In this document: positions 48,534 through 58,489 of the stretch, in pieces
Layout: every line of letters begins with the position of its first letter
Position numbering within the stretch: the stretch's first letter is position 1
From: Macrolepiota albuminosa
Taxonomy: Eukaryota; Basidiomycota; Agaricomycetes; Agaricales; Agaricaceae
DNA: 64,000 nucleotides
Reading direction: 5' to 3'
Assembly: GCA_027475525.1 (NCBI GenBank)
Contig: JAMWFC010000060.1
Span: forward strand, 930,001 to 994,000
Position numbers and translations under genes: made by a program
Notes under the pieces: generated by a model
Databases searched by the model: none
Told to the model about the DNA's origin: nothing
What the model saw: only the letters and a program-made list of their open reading frames with translations

Positions 48534-48786
48534 TGTAAGAGATATTACTGTCTTAGTCACACAAGACACAGAATCTGCCAAATCGGTAGATTTCTCTGTA
48601 CGTAGTGTAAGTAAAAAAGTATCTACCCAAATAAGAGTAAATACATCGTAATTTAAAGGTAAATTAATTAGAGAAATAATTACTACTGTAATTATGTCCT
48701 CTAATACAGCATACTTCCCACACCCCTCAGGGTGTGGTTGTGGAGAAATACTGAATTAGAGACCTCGATGAGGTCCCCCTGTTACA
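48534..48786 (-). repeat. Element G2, 5' LTR
   Basis: 253 bp, TGTAAGAGAT to CCCTGTTACA; partner of 36898-37227. GGGTA follows at 48787-48791. Confidence 0.92.
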
Positions 48787-48791
48787 GGGTA

Positions 48792-51284
48792 GCTGGTGTA
48801 GCTTCCCGTAAGGGGATCCAGGGGGCAACTTTGCCCTCTGACACGCTGCGCATGATGCGCAGAACTTAGTCACTTCCTGGGCCATACGTGGCCACCAATA
48901 CCATTGCCGGATATAGCCCAACGTCCGGGCGGCACCAAAGTGCCCCACCAGGGCATGGGCCTGGTCTAAGACCCGCATAACAATGGTTCGCGTACAGGGG
49001 AGGCAGACCACTGCCATCCCTTGACGGTTCTCCGTCGTGATCAGTCCACCAGGCTCATGCCTGAACCAAGGATGGTCGTCAGGATTGGCGATTATCTCAG
49101 CAAAGAGAGAATCATCGCCATAGTCCTGCACCACCTCCTGCCGGAAGTCGTCATTGACCAGGCTAGGAGGCTGGGATGAAGGCAATTCGCCTTTGAGCAT
49201 CTCCGCAAGTGTAACGGGTACATCGTGGCGCTCGTGCTCCCTAGTGGACGCTGGGTCCACAGCTTCATGCTCCTTGAGCAACTGGGCGGCTACGTCCCGC
49301 TCTTCACGCTGCTCTCTGAGGCGAGTGCCTCGTCTCCGTTCATTGTCACGCATAGTGCGTACTTCCAGGACATGCTCCCTGAGCTCCTGGTATCGGTGGA
49401 GAGGTAAATCCTCTCCATCAGGGTCTATGCGGCAGTCTGCCTGCACATACTCATGAGGCTCATGAGCCTCCCCAACTACATCACTCTCAAAGTAGCGCGA
49501 CAAGCAGTCTGCCACTTTGTTGAGTTCACCTTTAACATAGGTGATGTGGAACTGGTATCTCAACATGTAGTCTATCCACCGTCGCTGATGTGGCAACAAG
49601 TTCACCTGAGTTTTGAAGAACTCAAGGGCCTTGTGGTCCGTTATGATGTGGATGGGATATCCCATCAGCTTATCCTCCCATTTGAGGAGGGCTTCGAGTA
49701 TGGCAAGAGTCTCCAACTCATGCACCGCATAGTTTTGCTGGGCTGTCGTGAACTTCTTCAACATGAACCCTGCTGGGCGGCACGTCTGCCAGCTGCTTCC
49801 CTGGCCGTACATGGCTCCGACGCCTGTCTTGGACGCGTCGCAAATGAGCCATATTGGCTCGTCCCGTCTAGGGTCGATTGGTCGAATCACCGGAGTCTTT
49901 GTACAGATCCGTTTGACCATCTCGAAGCACCGCTGGTGCAACGGCCTCCAATTGAATGGTGACCCGCGGGAGTCTTTGTACAGATCCGTTTGACCATCTC
50001 GAAGCACCGCTGGTGCAACGGCCTCCAATTGAATGGTGACCCGTTCTGTGTCATGGCCATAAGTGGCCCAGTATAGGCTGTAACATCGGGCAAGAAGCTC
50101 GATATGTAATTGACAAGACCAACGAACCATTGGATGTCATTGTAGTTTCGGGGCGTTTGCCACTCCCGAATGCGATCGAGCTTGTCCTGATCGGGGTGGA
50201 TACCCTGCTCATCAATGACATGCCCTAGGCAGTCTATACTCTGAGCGTAGAGCTCACATTTCTTCCACTTCAAGTACAACTTGTACTTGCGCAGTCGTTC
50301 GAATACGACTCTGAGGTGCTGCTCATGCTCCTCCATGGAATCCGAGTAGATGAATATGTCATCTAGGTAGACGTGCATAAAACGTCCTATTACGTCTCGG
50401 AAGATAGAGGTCATTAGCCTCTGGAAAGTTGCTGGAGCATTACAGTCTCCAATCTGCATTATATTGCTTGTGAACGTGCCCATGATCAATGCAAATACGG
50501 TCTTGGGTACGTCCTCGGTGCGAATGCGCACCTGCTCGTAAGCGTCAGTAAGGTCAATCTTCGAGCGATACTTCGCCCGAGCCACGTCTTCCCGGATCAC
50601 CTCTTGATCTGGTAAAGGAGTTACATCCTTTATGGTATTGTCATTGCGCTGATGCGCATCAAGAGCTGTTCGAAGGGTTCCATCCTTCTTCGGGATGCAC
50701 AATAATGGTGCAGCTTGAGCGGTGGTGCATGGGGACCACCATTGAGCATTCAAATAGTGATTAGTCTTATCGCGTAGTTGCTCCTGGAGGGCGCGCGGAC
50801 AGCACGGCAAGTGGTACTTATACTGCTTGTTCTTGTCTATAAGATTAATCTCATGGTTCACCTTCCGCCATGGCAGGAGCTCCTCCTTGGTCCCATTGAC
50901 CATGTTGGCAAATTCTTCTTGCCATTGCTGATGCAACTGAGGGATATCTTCCTCACGAAGGCTTGTCGCCTTCTGCTTCCCCTTCATACGTACCGGGGGA
51001 AGCACTTCCACCATCTCTGAAGGTGGCCGAGGCGGTGGTGCATACTGCTCGTGCATTGCGAGCACCCGATTGACACTGTCATCAGGTATATGTAGTCTCA
51101 GCGGAGCACCCGCTGCAGCTGCCTTATAAGCTACGAGGCTTGTTCCCTCACATACAAGTGAGTACGCTATGGACACCTCGTCCGAGGCTGGCTGGCGATA
51201 CGCTGGGTTGATGGTCATCCGTCTCTGGTGCGCATTTCGCGCACACGTAGCTGCCACCAGCTCATTCCACTCTTGCGGCATTCA
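48792..51284 (-). pseudogene. pol: Element G1 RT, RNase H, integrase N-terminus
   Basis: ATG follows TGA (51282-51284) as in G2: MPQEWNELVAATCARN. RT: QAAPLLCIPKKDGTLRTALD, KIDLTDAYEQVRI, NAPATFQRLMTSIF, YLDDIFIYSD near 50350. RNase H: LICDASKTGVGAMYG, HELETLAILEALL, ITDHKALEFF, ELNKVADCLSRY. Integrase finger: HALVGHFGAARTL and CASCAACQRAK. It stops at GKLHQLP where G2 inserted. One 77-bp duplication (49892) doubles the RPLHQRCFEMVKRI text. Otherwise the frame is remarkably open, including the RT region now interrupted in G2. Confidence 0.85.
49892..50046. repeat. 77-bp tandem duplication in G1 RT/RNase H link
   Basis: Offset 77, unit starts GAGTCTTTGTACAGATCC. It alone makes the apparent end of the RT frame at 49887. 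Confidence 0.9.
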
Positions 51285-52298
51285 GGGGTCGTATGCCCAG
51301 TCATACTCCGGTAGGGGGGCTGGTCGCTCCCATAGGGACCGTGTGTCCCCCTCTACTGAGGCTTCCGCCTCTCAGATGCTGTCTTTCAAGTCTTCCAACT
51401 TGACTTGTGAGGACGTAGGTGGACATACATCCACTGAGTCCTCCCGTCGTCTCACCTTTCGATGGCATTTGTCTGGAGGCCTTGCGCCTCGAATCTCAGG
51501 AGCGCTTATTCGCTCGTTGCTCCTCTTGGAGGCTTGATACTCCTCCTCGCTCATCATTACCACGTTGTGGTCTGAGCTCAGTCCAGGCATCGCCTGTACT
51601 TCCTCCTCTACATCCTCCACGGCCGGCACTCTGTGCCGGCCCAGTCATGGAGAGTACTTGCATTTCTTTGTAGTGCGATGACGTCGCAGACGATTATCAG
51701 TGTCGTCTGCTGCAGCATGTTTGGCTGGGATTACTTTCCCATTCACTATTACCTGACAGTGGTCAAAGTCTAGTATGACTTTGTTACGCCGCATGAATGG
51801 CGTTCCCAGTATCATATCGTAGCGATCGAAGTTCGCTACATCCATGTATTCCCGGCTACGTGAGCCCGGCGTTTGGACATTCACATTTGTCCCATACTGC
51901 ACCATGGCTCGGCTCCCTACGGTGCCCAGCTGTAACGCCAATGGCGTATCCAACTCCTGCACAGATATTCCGTACACATGGGCGAACTGGGGCGTTATGC
52001 CCGATGTAGTACTCCCAGAGTCCCATAGGGTCCATGCCTTGTGGCCGTCTACGTCCACATACAAGACCAGGCACTCCTTGTCTGCTCGTTTCAATGTAGG
52101 GCGCTGCAAAGTGCCCTCTGCACAATGAAGGGTCACCTTCTTCATCTGAACCACGTTATTCCGTTCAGGATCATTTGTGGACGGCCAATCCATCATCGCC
52201 GCTAGGCACTCAGAGTCGCTGTCGCGACTGTAATACTCATTGTCGTAGACGTCGTCATATACGTCGACTGTGATGTACTCCTCCCCCTCCACGACCAC
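51285..52298 (-). pseudogene. pro: Element G1 protease and linker
   Basis: Retropepsin with WTLWDSGSTTSGITPQF near 52040, QLGTVGSRAMVQYGTN and MILGTPFMRRNKVILDF. The linker to 51285 has a TGA at 51372 within SI*EAEAS and ends YDWAYDP before TGAATG, as in G2. The acidic stretch upstream (near 52300) is doubled by a 77-bp duplication. Confidence 0.8.
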
Positions 52299-52353
52299 AC
52301 TCTTGGGCTCGGCGCCCGATGCCTCCTCTGGGGGCTCCTGGTCGTTTGTGGGG

Positions 52354-52507
52354 TGCTCTGCCTCAGAATCGGCAGATACGTCTCCATCACTCCCACTCGC
52401 GGCTGCAGTATGTGCAGCTCAAAGGTGGGCTGCTCTGCCTCAGAATCGGCAGATACGTCTCCATCACTCCCACTCGCGGCTGCAGTATGTGCAGCTCAAA
52501 GGTGGGC
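52354..52507. repeat. 77-bp tandem duplication between G1 gag and protease
   Basis: Offset 77, unit starts TGCTCTGCCTCAGAATC. Taking one copy away puts gag (stop 52496) and protease in the same frame, as in G2. Confidence 0.9.
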
Positions 52508-53470
52508 GCAGGGTGTATACCCCTTTCTCGGGGTTCCTGGCTTCGCAGGGCAGTTGGTAGCGTAGTGGCCTGGTTGGCCACACGTGAAACAAGTCCCCGA
52601 CTGCCCCGGTGGGTTGGCCGGCTTGAAGTCTGGCCTTGGTTTAGGACGTTCTCCGTCTGGCGCCCGCTCTGGGCGTGGGCGACTCCGCCCTCGGTTCGCA
52701 GCATGGGTTCTGCGTACAACAAACCGCGTGTTGCGGTCACGGTCCAAATCGGTCTTTTTGGCCAAGAAGGTCCCTACATGCTGACCCCGTGAGGGTGTCC
52801 CACCAGGCGGTAGTCGCCTGGGTCCCCCTTTGTGTCCACTCCGATGTTCGTAGTGGTTAGCAGTCTTCAGAGACTGCTCATACCGGATGGCATATGCCAC
52901 AAATTCTTCCACATCGTTGACTTCTGGGGACAATCCGTCCTCACGTATCAAATAGCGGCGCATGTCCGCTGGAATGCCATCCAAGAACGTTTCAAGCATT
53001 GTATACCCGTCTGGGTATACTGCCATGTTCTGGGCATGGTCATTAAGGGTATCATAGAACCCTTGTACTCCCAACTTCTCGGTGTACTTGGCGGACTGGA
53101 AGTCCCGCCGTGCATCCTGGAGCGTTGAGGGGTGTACGAATCGATCATACAGTCCTGTAAGGACTCCTTTGAACGTCCAGTCATATTGGACACAGTTGAC
53201 GTGCAATACTGCCCGTCGAAACCAACCCATGGCCTCTCTGGCCAAGAACTCAGACAGAACGAAGATTCGTTCTCGTTCCATATGGTCACCCCCGTATAAG
53301 CACATGGCGAGATGGGTGCATACATCCATCGCCCAATCTTCCAGGTCGCTGAACTTGGATGCGCCTGTATAGGCGCAAATGTGCCTACTGTCTGCTTTAC
53401 GCAGCTTCACTCTGTCTGGTGATAGGACCCCATACAGGATCAGCGCATCAACAGCAGGCGACAGCAACAC
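52496..53470 (-). CDS. gag: Element G1 gag, capsid and zinc knuckle
   Basis: Open for 324 codons: KFSDLEDWAMDVCTHLAMCL, GWFRRAVLHVNCVQYDWTF, LGVQGFYDTLNDHAQNMA, and the knuckle CFTCGQPGHYATNC. It matches G2 gag residue for residue in layout. The N-terminal extension present in G2 is missing because element F begins at about 53475. It builds the particle shell. Confidence 0.85.
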   Translation of the reverse strand: MLLSPAVDALILYGVLSPDRVKLRKADSRHICAYTGASKFSDLEDWAMDVCTHLAMCLYGGDHMERERIFVLSEFLAREAMGWFRRAVLHVNCVQYDWTFKGVLTGLYDRFVHPSTLQDARRDFQSAKYTEKLGVQGFYDTLNDHAQNMAVYPDGYTMLETFLDGIPADMRRYLIREDGLSPEVNDVEEFVAYAIRYEQSLKTANHYEHRSGHKGGPRRLPPGGTPSRGQHVGTFLAKKTDLDRDRNTRFVVRRTHAANRGRSRPRPERAPDGERPKPRPDFKPANPPGQSGTCFTCGQPGHYATNCPAKPGTPRKGYTPCAHL

Positions 53471-53624
53471 GGCACCGACTCAAAATACCTTAGCGCACGC
53501 TAATTAACCAATTTTGGCGATATTTGATGGCCACGCACGGCAAGAAGCAGATCCGATCAGTGATAACGCCGACGGCAGACAGAATGACAACTGACAGATG
53601 GCATCAGTCACTGACGACAGCGCT

Positions 53625-53778
53625 TAGGGAGAAGCCTGATGATCTATCAAAAACTGACGGACAGCTTGGCGTTTGACCTTGGCGTCTGACACTGCTTAGC
53701 GTAGGGAGAAGCCTGATGATCTATCAAAAACTGACGGACAGCTTGGCGTTTGACCTTGGCGTCTGACACTGCTTAGCG
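53625..53778. repeat. 77-bp tandem duplication in F leader
   Basis: Offset 77, unit starts TAGGGAGAAGCCTG. Confidence 0.9.
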
Positions 53779-53940
53779 CTTTGATTCGGCGCCTGACATT
53801 GCTAAGCACTTTGGACAGACAGAAGGGTGATGGATTGATGATTTAGCACTGCGATCTGCCGCCTGGTGGCGCTAAGGGTCTTGAATGGACGGTAGGGATC
53901 TGAAACCGTTGGAGCTACCCCTATGAAATTTTCCAGTTTA

Positions 53941-54094
53941 CCGCACTTTGGCAATGGTTGGTCACTGGTGACGGTGAACTCCTTGTAGTATATAAAGTAC
54001 TTACCAACTTGTACATACCGCACTTTGGCAATGGTTGGTCACTGGTGACGGTGAACTCCTTGTAGTATATAAAGTACTTACCAACTTGTACATA
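53941..54094. repeat. 77-bp tandem duplication in F leader with TATA box
   Basis: Offset 77, unit starts CCGCACTTTGGCAATG; it doubles the TATATAAAG box. Confidence 0.9.
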
Positions 54095-54381
54095 CGCCAT
54101 CGAACAACAGACCAGAGTTTCCTGCTCCCACTTCTTCAGTCCCCTTTACGCACAAGATCTCATTTATGGTCGGCAACGTCGAACTCATCGGCGGTTGCAG
54201 ACTCTCGCCAACTTTCGACACATTCGCGCCTTGCAACTACGGCAGGCATTATCGACGCTTAGGACTTTGCTAAGCTTACCGTACTCTTGCCGCTCACATT
54301 GCCGTGTTCACTTACCGCTTCTTCCCTAGGCGCTTTACCTTAGCGCTTTACACTTGCCGACCCCATTACCGACTTTTCCCC

Positions 54382-54535
54382 TTTTTCATAGGCGCGTTCT
54401 CTGGGACCTGCCCGGGACTCCTCAAATCACTTATAGCGCGCCCAACGCAAGCAATTGGTTTTTCATAGGCGCGTTCTCTGGGACCTGCCCGGGACTCCTC
54501 AAATCACTTATAGCGCGCCCAACGCAAGCAATTGG
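54382..54535. repeat. 77-bp tandem duplication upstream of F gag
   Basis: Offset 77, unit starts TTTTTCATAGGCGCG. Confidence 0.9.
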
Positions 54536-54616
54536 TATGGTAACACTTAAGCTATATTTGTTACTGACCAAACTTTGGGCGTCATCAAATTGGAGCCCAC
54601 CGCGAGGGATCTCTAG

Positions 54617-57283
54617 GGCAGAATTCCGCCAGAAACCCATCTCCAGCGTAGGCGCCGCCTGCTAGACCAGTCGGCAGAAGGCATAGCTCCTTCCCACCCA
54701 TCAACTCCACAACCACCTGGTGCCTTACCGGGTCTCTCTCTTGCACAGGAACTACAGAACGCCACTGTAGACAAATTTCCTGATCTCTTCCTGCGTTCTC
54801 TTGACTTTAGCGCCGACGACCTCTTAGCGTTGCTGCTTGCTGTACCGCAACCAGTCACACCCATTACTCCGTTAACACCTCTTTCTCAGCTAGCCATTTC
54901 TCTTACCCCGTCGCCAATCTCTAGAACTCCTTCCCCGCAACCGCTAACCGAACTCGCCAACACAGTCGCCATGGAACAACCAGTTCAGTGCATGCCGCCA
55001 CGCAACCACTTCTCGGCACTGAAATGGGACGAGTCCAAGCCATGGGAGCTCTCCCAGTATTTTAAAGAATTAGAATATTTATTCAGGGATTGCAACATTA
55101 CCGACCACACACAGATGAAGGAGTACGCGGCAAGATACGTATCGTATGACACAGCAGAAACGTGGACAGGTTTGACCAAATTTGCCGCCTTTGTTCCTGC
55201 TGCCCCGCCAGTTCCAGCCCAAGGTGCTTCGTATGAGGACTGGAAGACGGCAGTAATCCAGCTGTACCCTGGCGCAGAGGAGGCTACCCGATACACGGTA
55301 AACGAGCTGCAGAAACTAGTACAGGAATCTTTTGACAACGGCACTTCTTCTCTTGGCGCATTCTCCACGTATTACCGCGAGTTCCAGAAAATCGCTAGGT
55401 GGCTTCTGCAGAACGGCAAGCTCTATATTAACGAGGAGCGTCGCCTATTTCAGCAGGGCATCCCGACTTCACTGTGGACTCGTATTGCTCGTCGCCTAGA
55501 GATAGTTCATCAGGCCCATCACCCTGACGAGCCCTATAATGTTGCCGACGTCTTTGAAGCCGGTAAATGGGTTCTCAAGGGGACCGACACTGGCGTTGGT
55601 ATACAATGCGCTAGGATGAGCCCACCCCCTGAGCAAACTAACGGTATTATTCCCATCCCGCCTCCTACTACCGACTTCGTTAAGAAAGAGGAGCTCAATG
55701 CTGCCATTACCGCCGCTGTCGCTTCCGCTATGACTCATATTGAAACCATGATTACCACCAACCTCACTGCTAACCGACCCGCTAACGTACCCACACCTGG
55801 CCCTTGCCACTTCTGTGGGGAAATTGGCCATACTATGACTAGAGGACGCTGCGCTACTCTCGAAAATTATATTCGGCAAGGGAGAATTCGAAGAGCTATC
55901 GACGGCAAGATAGTTCTTACCAGTGGCGCCACCATTCCCAACTACCCAGACAAGAAGTCCTTCCAGGAGCGAGTTGATGAATGGCATAGGCGCAACCCAG
56001 GACAAATCGTTACCGGCATGCTTTCTGGCAACGCCAACCCCGACCCTGAGCAGGCGACTCAGCAGCAAATGATTCACGAGGTCTTACACTTTGACAGTGT
56101 TGGCGACCGCCCTACTTTCTTGCAGGAAGAGTGTATCGCCAAGCTACAGCAGGAATTGGATTTGCTGAAGAATCAGGTGTTTGATGGGGTTGAAGTTAAG
56201 CAGCCCAAACAACCTCTCAAAGGATATAAGCCAATGCCTCCCGCTAGCAAGTTACCGACTCCTGCTCCTGCCGCACCGCCTGTTACTTCCCCTGCTACTA
56301 CTCCAGAACCATCGTCATCCGCTACCGCTCCTGAACCGCCTTTGCTGCCTCTCCATCCCTACTCAGGGATTCCCGACCGTTACCATGCTCCTGCACAACG
56401 AAACTTTGCCGCTCCTGAGAAACGTCCTGAGGGTGGCTACCGACCTACCGCGCCAATTTTCGATATAGAAAAATCCAACCACGTCTTCAGCCGCATCATG
56501 AAAACTGCCGTTACCTTGTCAGTAGAAGAACTTTGTAGTATTGCTCCCGACGTCCGCAACCAGGTCAAGACCGCTGTCACTCCCCGACGACCCTTGGCGA
56601 CAGCCGTTGCCGAGGTTGATGAACTCGACGATGCGCTTCCCGGTTTCTCTGTTACCATCGACTCTCCCGACACCGATGAACCTCCTGCCGACCCCATCGC
56701 TAACGCCACCTCTGTGGATCCAGTGGAGACCTACCTTAGGTCAGTGGACCATGGAGAGGACCTGGCAATTCTTACCGTCACTCAAGAATCGCACACTATT
56801 CGCTCAGTAGCACTAACTGTCGACAACAAGCACGAGGTAGAGGCGATTGTGAATAGCGGGTCTCAAATTATTTCTATGGCAGCAGAAGTTGCTAACGATC
56901 TAGGCCTTATTTACGACCCTACCGTTATACTAAACATGCAGAGCGCTAACGGTACGGTAGACAGATCCCTAGGCCTCGCCAAGAATGTGCCGTGCACCCT
57001 TGGCGACATTACGTTTTATCTTCAGATCCACATTTTACGCTCCCCCGCATACGACCTACTACTTGGCAGACCTTTCGACGTCTTGGCGCGATCAGTCGTC
57101 AAGACAGTTACCGACGAGGAAACAACCCTCACAATTAGCGACCCCAATTCCGGAATCCGACGAACGGTGCCAACGTTCTCTAGGGGACAACAAAAAGGCA
57201 CCCTCACTAAGCCGCCAGAGTTTACCGACCAACATGCCAACAAACGACCCTACCGGTGTTTTCACAGACCATCGAGGAGGTGA
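54617..57283 (+). CDS. gag: Element F gag and protease
   Basis: Open from a stop at 54614. The best start is ATG at 54971 (GCCATGG context, MEQPVQCMPPRNHFSALKWD), though an upstream exon is possible. Capsid: ELSQYFKELEYLFRDC, YRVNELQKL-like, STYYREFQKIARWLL. Zinc-knuckle variant CHFCGEIGHTMTRGRC, then NYIRQGRIRRAIDGKIVLTSG. A Pro-rich linker leads to the protease: HEVEAIVNSGSQIISM, with Asn where the catalytic Asp should be, and AYDLLLGRPFDVL near the end. The frame shifts at about 57240-57280 into the pol frame (SQTIEEVIGEDHGD). Confidence 0.8.
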   Translation, partial: GRIPPETHLQRRRRLLDQSAEGIAPSHPSTPQPPGALPGLSLAQELQNATVDKFPDLFLRSLDFSADDLLALLLAVPQPVTPITPLTPLSQLAISLTPSPISRTPSPQPLTELANTVAMEQPVQCMPPRNHFSALKWDESKPWELSQYFKELEYLFRDCNITDHTQMKEYAARYVSYDTAETWTGLTKFAAFVPAAPPVPAQGASYEDWKTAVIQLYPGAEEATRYTVNELQKLVQESFDNGTSSLGAFSTYYREFQKIARWLLQNGKLYINEERRLFQQGIPTSLWTRIARRLEIVHQAHHPDEPYNVADVFEAGKWVLKGTDTGVGIQCARMSPPPEQTNGIIPIPPPTTDFVKKEELNAAITAAVASAMTHIETMITTNLTANRPANVPTPGPCHFCGEIGHTMTRGRCATLENYIRQGRIRRAIDGKIVLTSGATIPNYPDKKSFQERVDEWHRRNPGQIVTGMLSGNANPDPEQATQQQMIHEVLHFDSVGDRPTFLQEECIAKLQQELDLLKNQVFDGVEVKQPKQPLKGYKPMPPASKLPTPAPAAPPVTSPATTPEPSSSATAPEPPLLPLHPYSGIPDRYHAPAQRNFAAPEKRPEGGYRPTAPIFDIEKSNHVFSRIMKTAVTLSVEELCSIAPDVRNQVKTAVTPRRPLATAVAEVDELDDALPGFSVTIDSPDTDEPPADPIANATSVDPVETYLRSVDHGEDLAILTVTQESHTIRSVALTVDNKHEVEAIVNSGSQIISMAAEVANDLGLIYDPTVILNMQSANGTVDRSLGLAKNVPCTLGDITFYLQIHILRSPAYDLLLGRPFDVLARSVVKTVTDEETTLTISDPNSGIRRTVPTFSRGQQKGTLTKPPEFTDQHANKRPYRCFHRPSRR

Positions 57284-57543
57284 TTGGCGAAGATCACGGA
57301 GATGTGGCGCTAACGCTGGAATATGACCATTCTACTGGTCTTGTAAATGTTATGTCTACTGCTTTTCTTGACCAAGATGTTTTAACTACTTTACCCGCTA
57401 CCGACGCAGAGCTTCCCCAGAAAAATCAAAACATTACCGACTCCTCTCTTGCCTACTTGTACCTTACCGCTTCCGAATCCTTTCAAAATATTGCGTCTAC
57501 CGATACTTACCTCACTACTCTTCCCGGAGCCTCGTCTCCTGCC
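57284..57543 (+). pseudogene. Element F gag-pol linker, cut by solo LTR
   Basis: Frame 57256-57543 encodes GEDHGDVALTLEYDHSTGL and STAFLDQDVLTTLPAT, ending at the target copy CTGCC. It resumes with VLGLAAPQD at 58490 when the insert is skipped. Confidence 0.75.
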
Positions 57544-57736
57544 TGTCAGGTTCCACTGAGTCGGGGGCCTTCCAGGAAAGCAACGCCCTTACGATGCGGA
57601 CTTGACCTACGAATACTCGGGTGTCTGGAACTCCGAGGCTAGGGCTCCGGGGTTCAAGACGGGGACAGGGGTAATCCCGGGATAGGGGACTAGAGTCCGG
57701 AGGTTTTGGGTTGGAGGTAACTGGGGTTAGAGGGGG

Positions 57737-57890
57737 TCGAGTCGTGAACCGGAGGTTCTAAGACGAGACCAAGTTAGTAACTTAAGAGTCGCAAAGTGCG
57801 TACCAAAGCTTAGTCGAGTCGTGAACCGGAGGTTCTAAGACGAGACCAAGTTAGTAACTTAAGAGTCGCAAAGTGCGTACCAAAGCTTAG
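57737..57890. repeat. 77-bp tandem duplication in solo E LTR
   Basis: Offset 77, unit starts TCGAGTCGTGAACCGG; other E LTRs have it once. Confidence 0.9.
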
Positions 57891-58330
57891 AGCATGCGAA
57901 TACTAAGGCGTGCCAGTCGAAGCGTACCAAACAAGGCGTACCAGTCAAGCAAGGGGCACGCAATATCCAAAGTAACAGTTATGCAATATCAAGACTGGCG
58001 AATACAGTGGGGAGCTATGCTATAAGTACTACAGGAACGTGTCTCGGGGTTCCAGGGTGTCTAGGATGAGTTCCGGGGGCCATTGAGTAGCGGGCAGGGA
58101 CTGTATACCGGGATCGCGCGTGTGGGGACGCGCGATCAATTGGCGTGGAGGGAGTTGTGATGCGTGGTGCGTGATGCGTGATGGCCGCGCCGCGAGATCC
58201 GATCGTTGATGGCGGTTGGTCCCGGGGTCCATGATGCAAGGGTCCCGGGGGGCTGGCTGATGGTGATCGTTGACGGATGATGGCGGCCGTTGATGCGTGT
58301 GATGGCGGTGCCGGTAGTAGTGATGGCGGG

Positions 58331-58484
58331 GCGCGTTCTGCGGGGTCGGGGGGAGGGTTAGCGGGTGGGGTTCCGGGGGTGTCTCGGGGTGGATCCGGAG
58401 GGGGGGGGCGCGTTCTGCGGGGTCGGGGGGAGGGTTAGCGGGTGGGGTTCCGGGGGTGTCTCGGGGTGGATCCGGAGGGGGTTG
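58331..58484. repeat. 77-bp tandem duplication in solo E LTR
   Basis: Offset 77, unit starts GCGCGTTCTGCGGGG, in the G-rich terminal part. Confidence 0.88.
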
Positions 58485-58489
58485 TGACA

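Larger units (their letters stand above)
36898..48786 (-). mobile_element. Element G2: full-length Ty3/gypsy nested in G1
   Basis: Bounded by direct LTRs 36898-37227 (330 bp with one 77-bp artefact, 253 without) and 48534-48786 (253 bp), which differ at about 5 sites (near 98 percent alike). GGGTA flanks both ends (36893-36897, 48787-48791). Joining the flanks restores G1 integrase text GKLHQLP then LVKPWDSIG. Inside, minus strand: gag, protease, RT (cut by an L solo LTR), RNase H, integrase-chromodomain, ORF3. A young insertion. Confidence 0.92.
32027..53475 (-). mobile_element. Element G1: Ty3/gypsy retrotransposon with third ORF
   Basis: Minus-strand order: gag (53470-52496), protease, RT, RNase H, integrase, [insertion of G2 at 36898-48786], rest of integrase and chromodomain, ORF3, polypurine tract GGGGGGTG, 3' LTR (32260-32027). 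The 5' LTR and gag N-terminus are missing at the junction with element F. Protein sequences are clearly homologous to G2 but diverged, so this is a separate subfamily copy. Confidence 0.85.
53476..54616 (+). other. Element F 5' LTR and leader (ends not fixed)
   Basis: Non-coding, with TAGTATATAAAGTA (TATA box, near 53990) and repeated words GGCGYCTGACAYTGCT at 53690 and 53790. Frequent TTAGCG and CCGAC words match the rest of F. Three 77-bp duplications inflate it. Without a second LTR its borders stay open. Confidence 0.5.
57544..58489 (-). mobile_element. Solo LTR of element E family inside F
   Basis: TGTCAGGTTCC to GTTGTGACA on the plus strand, reverse orientation to the E LTRs. CTGCC stands at 57539-57543 and 58490-58494, a clean 5-bp target duplication, and skipping it restores the F frame. 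946 bp here, about 792 without two 77-bp duplications. It shows E inserted into F and was later reduced by LTR recombination. Confidence 0.92.

Noticed and set aside
57240..57283. Programmed frameshift between F gag-protease and pol
   Set aside because: No clear slippery heptamer at the overlap; this copy has other damage, so a random indel is as likely.
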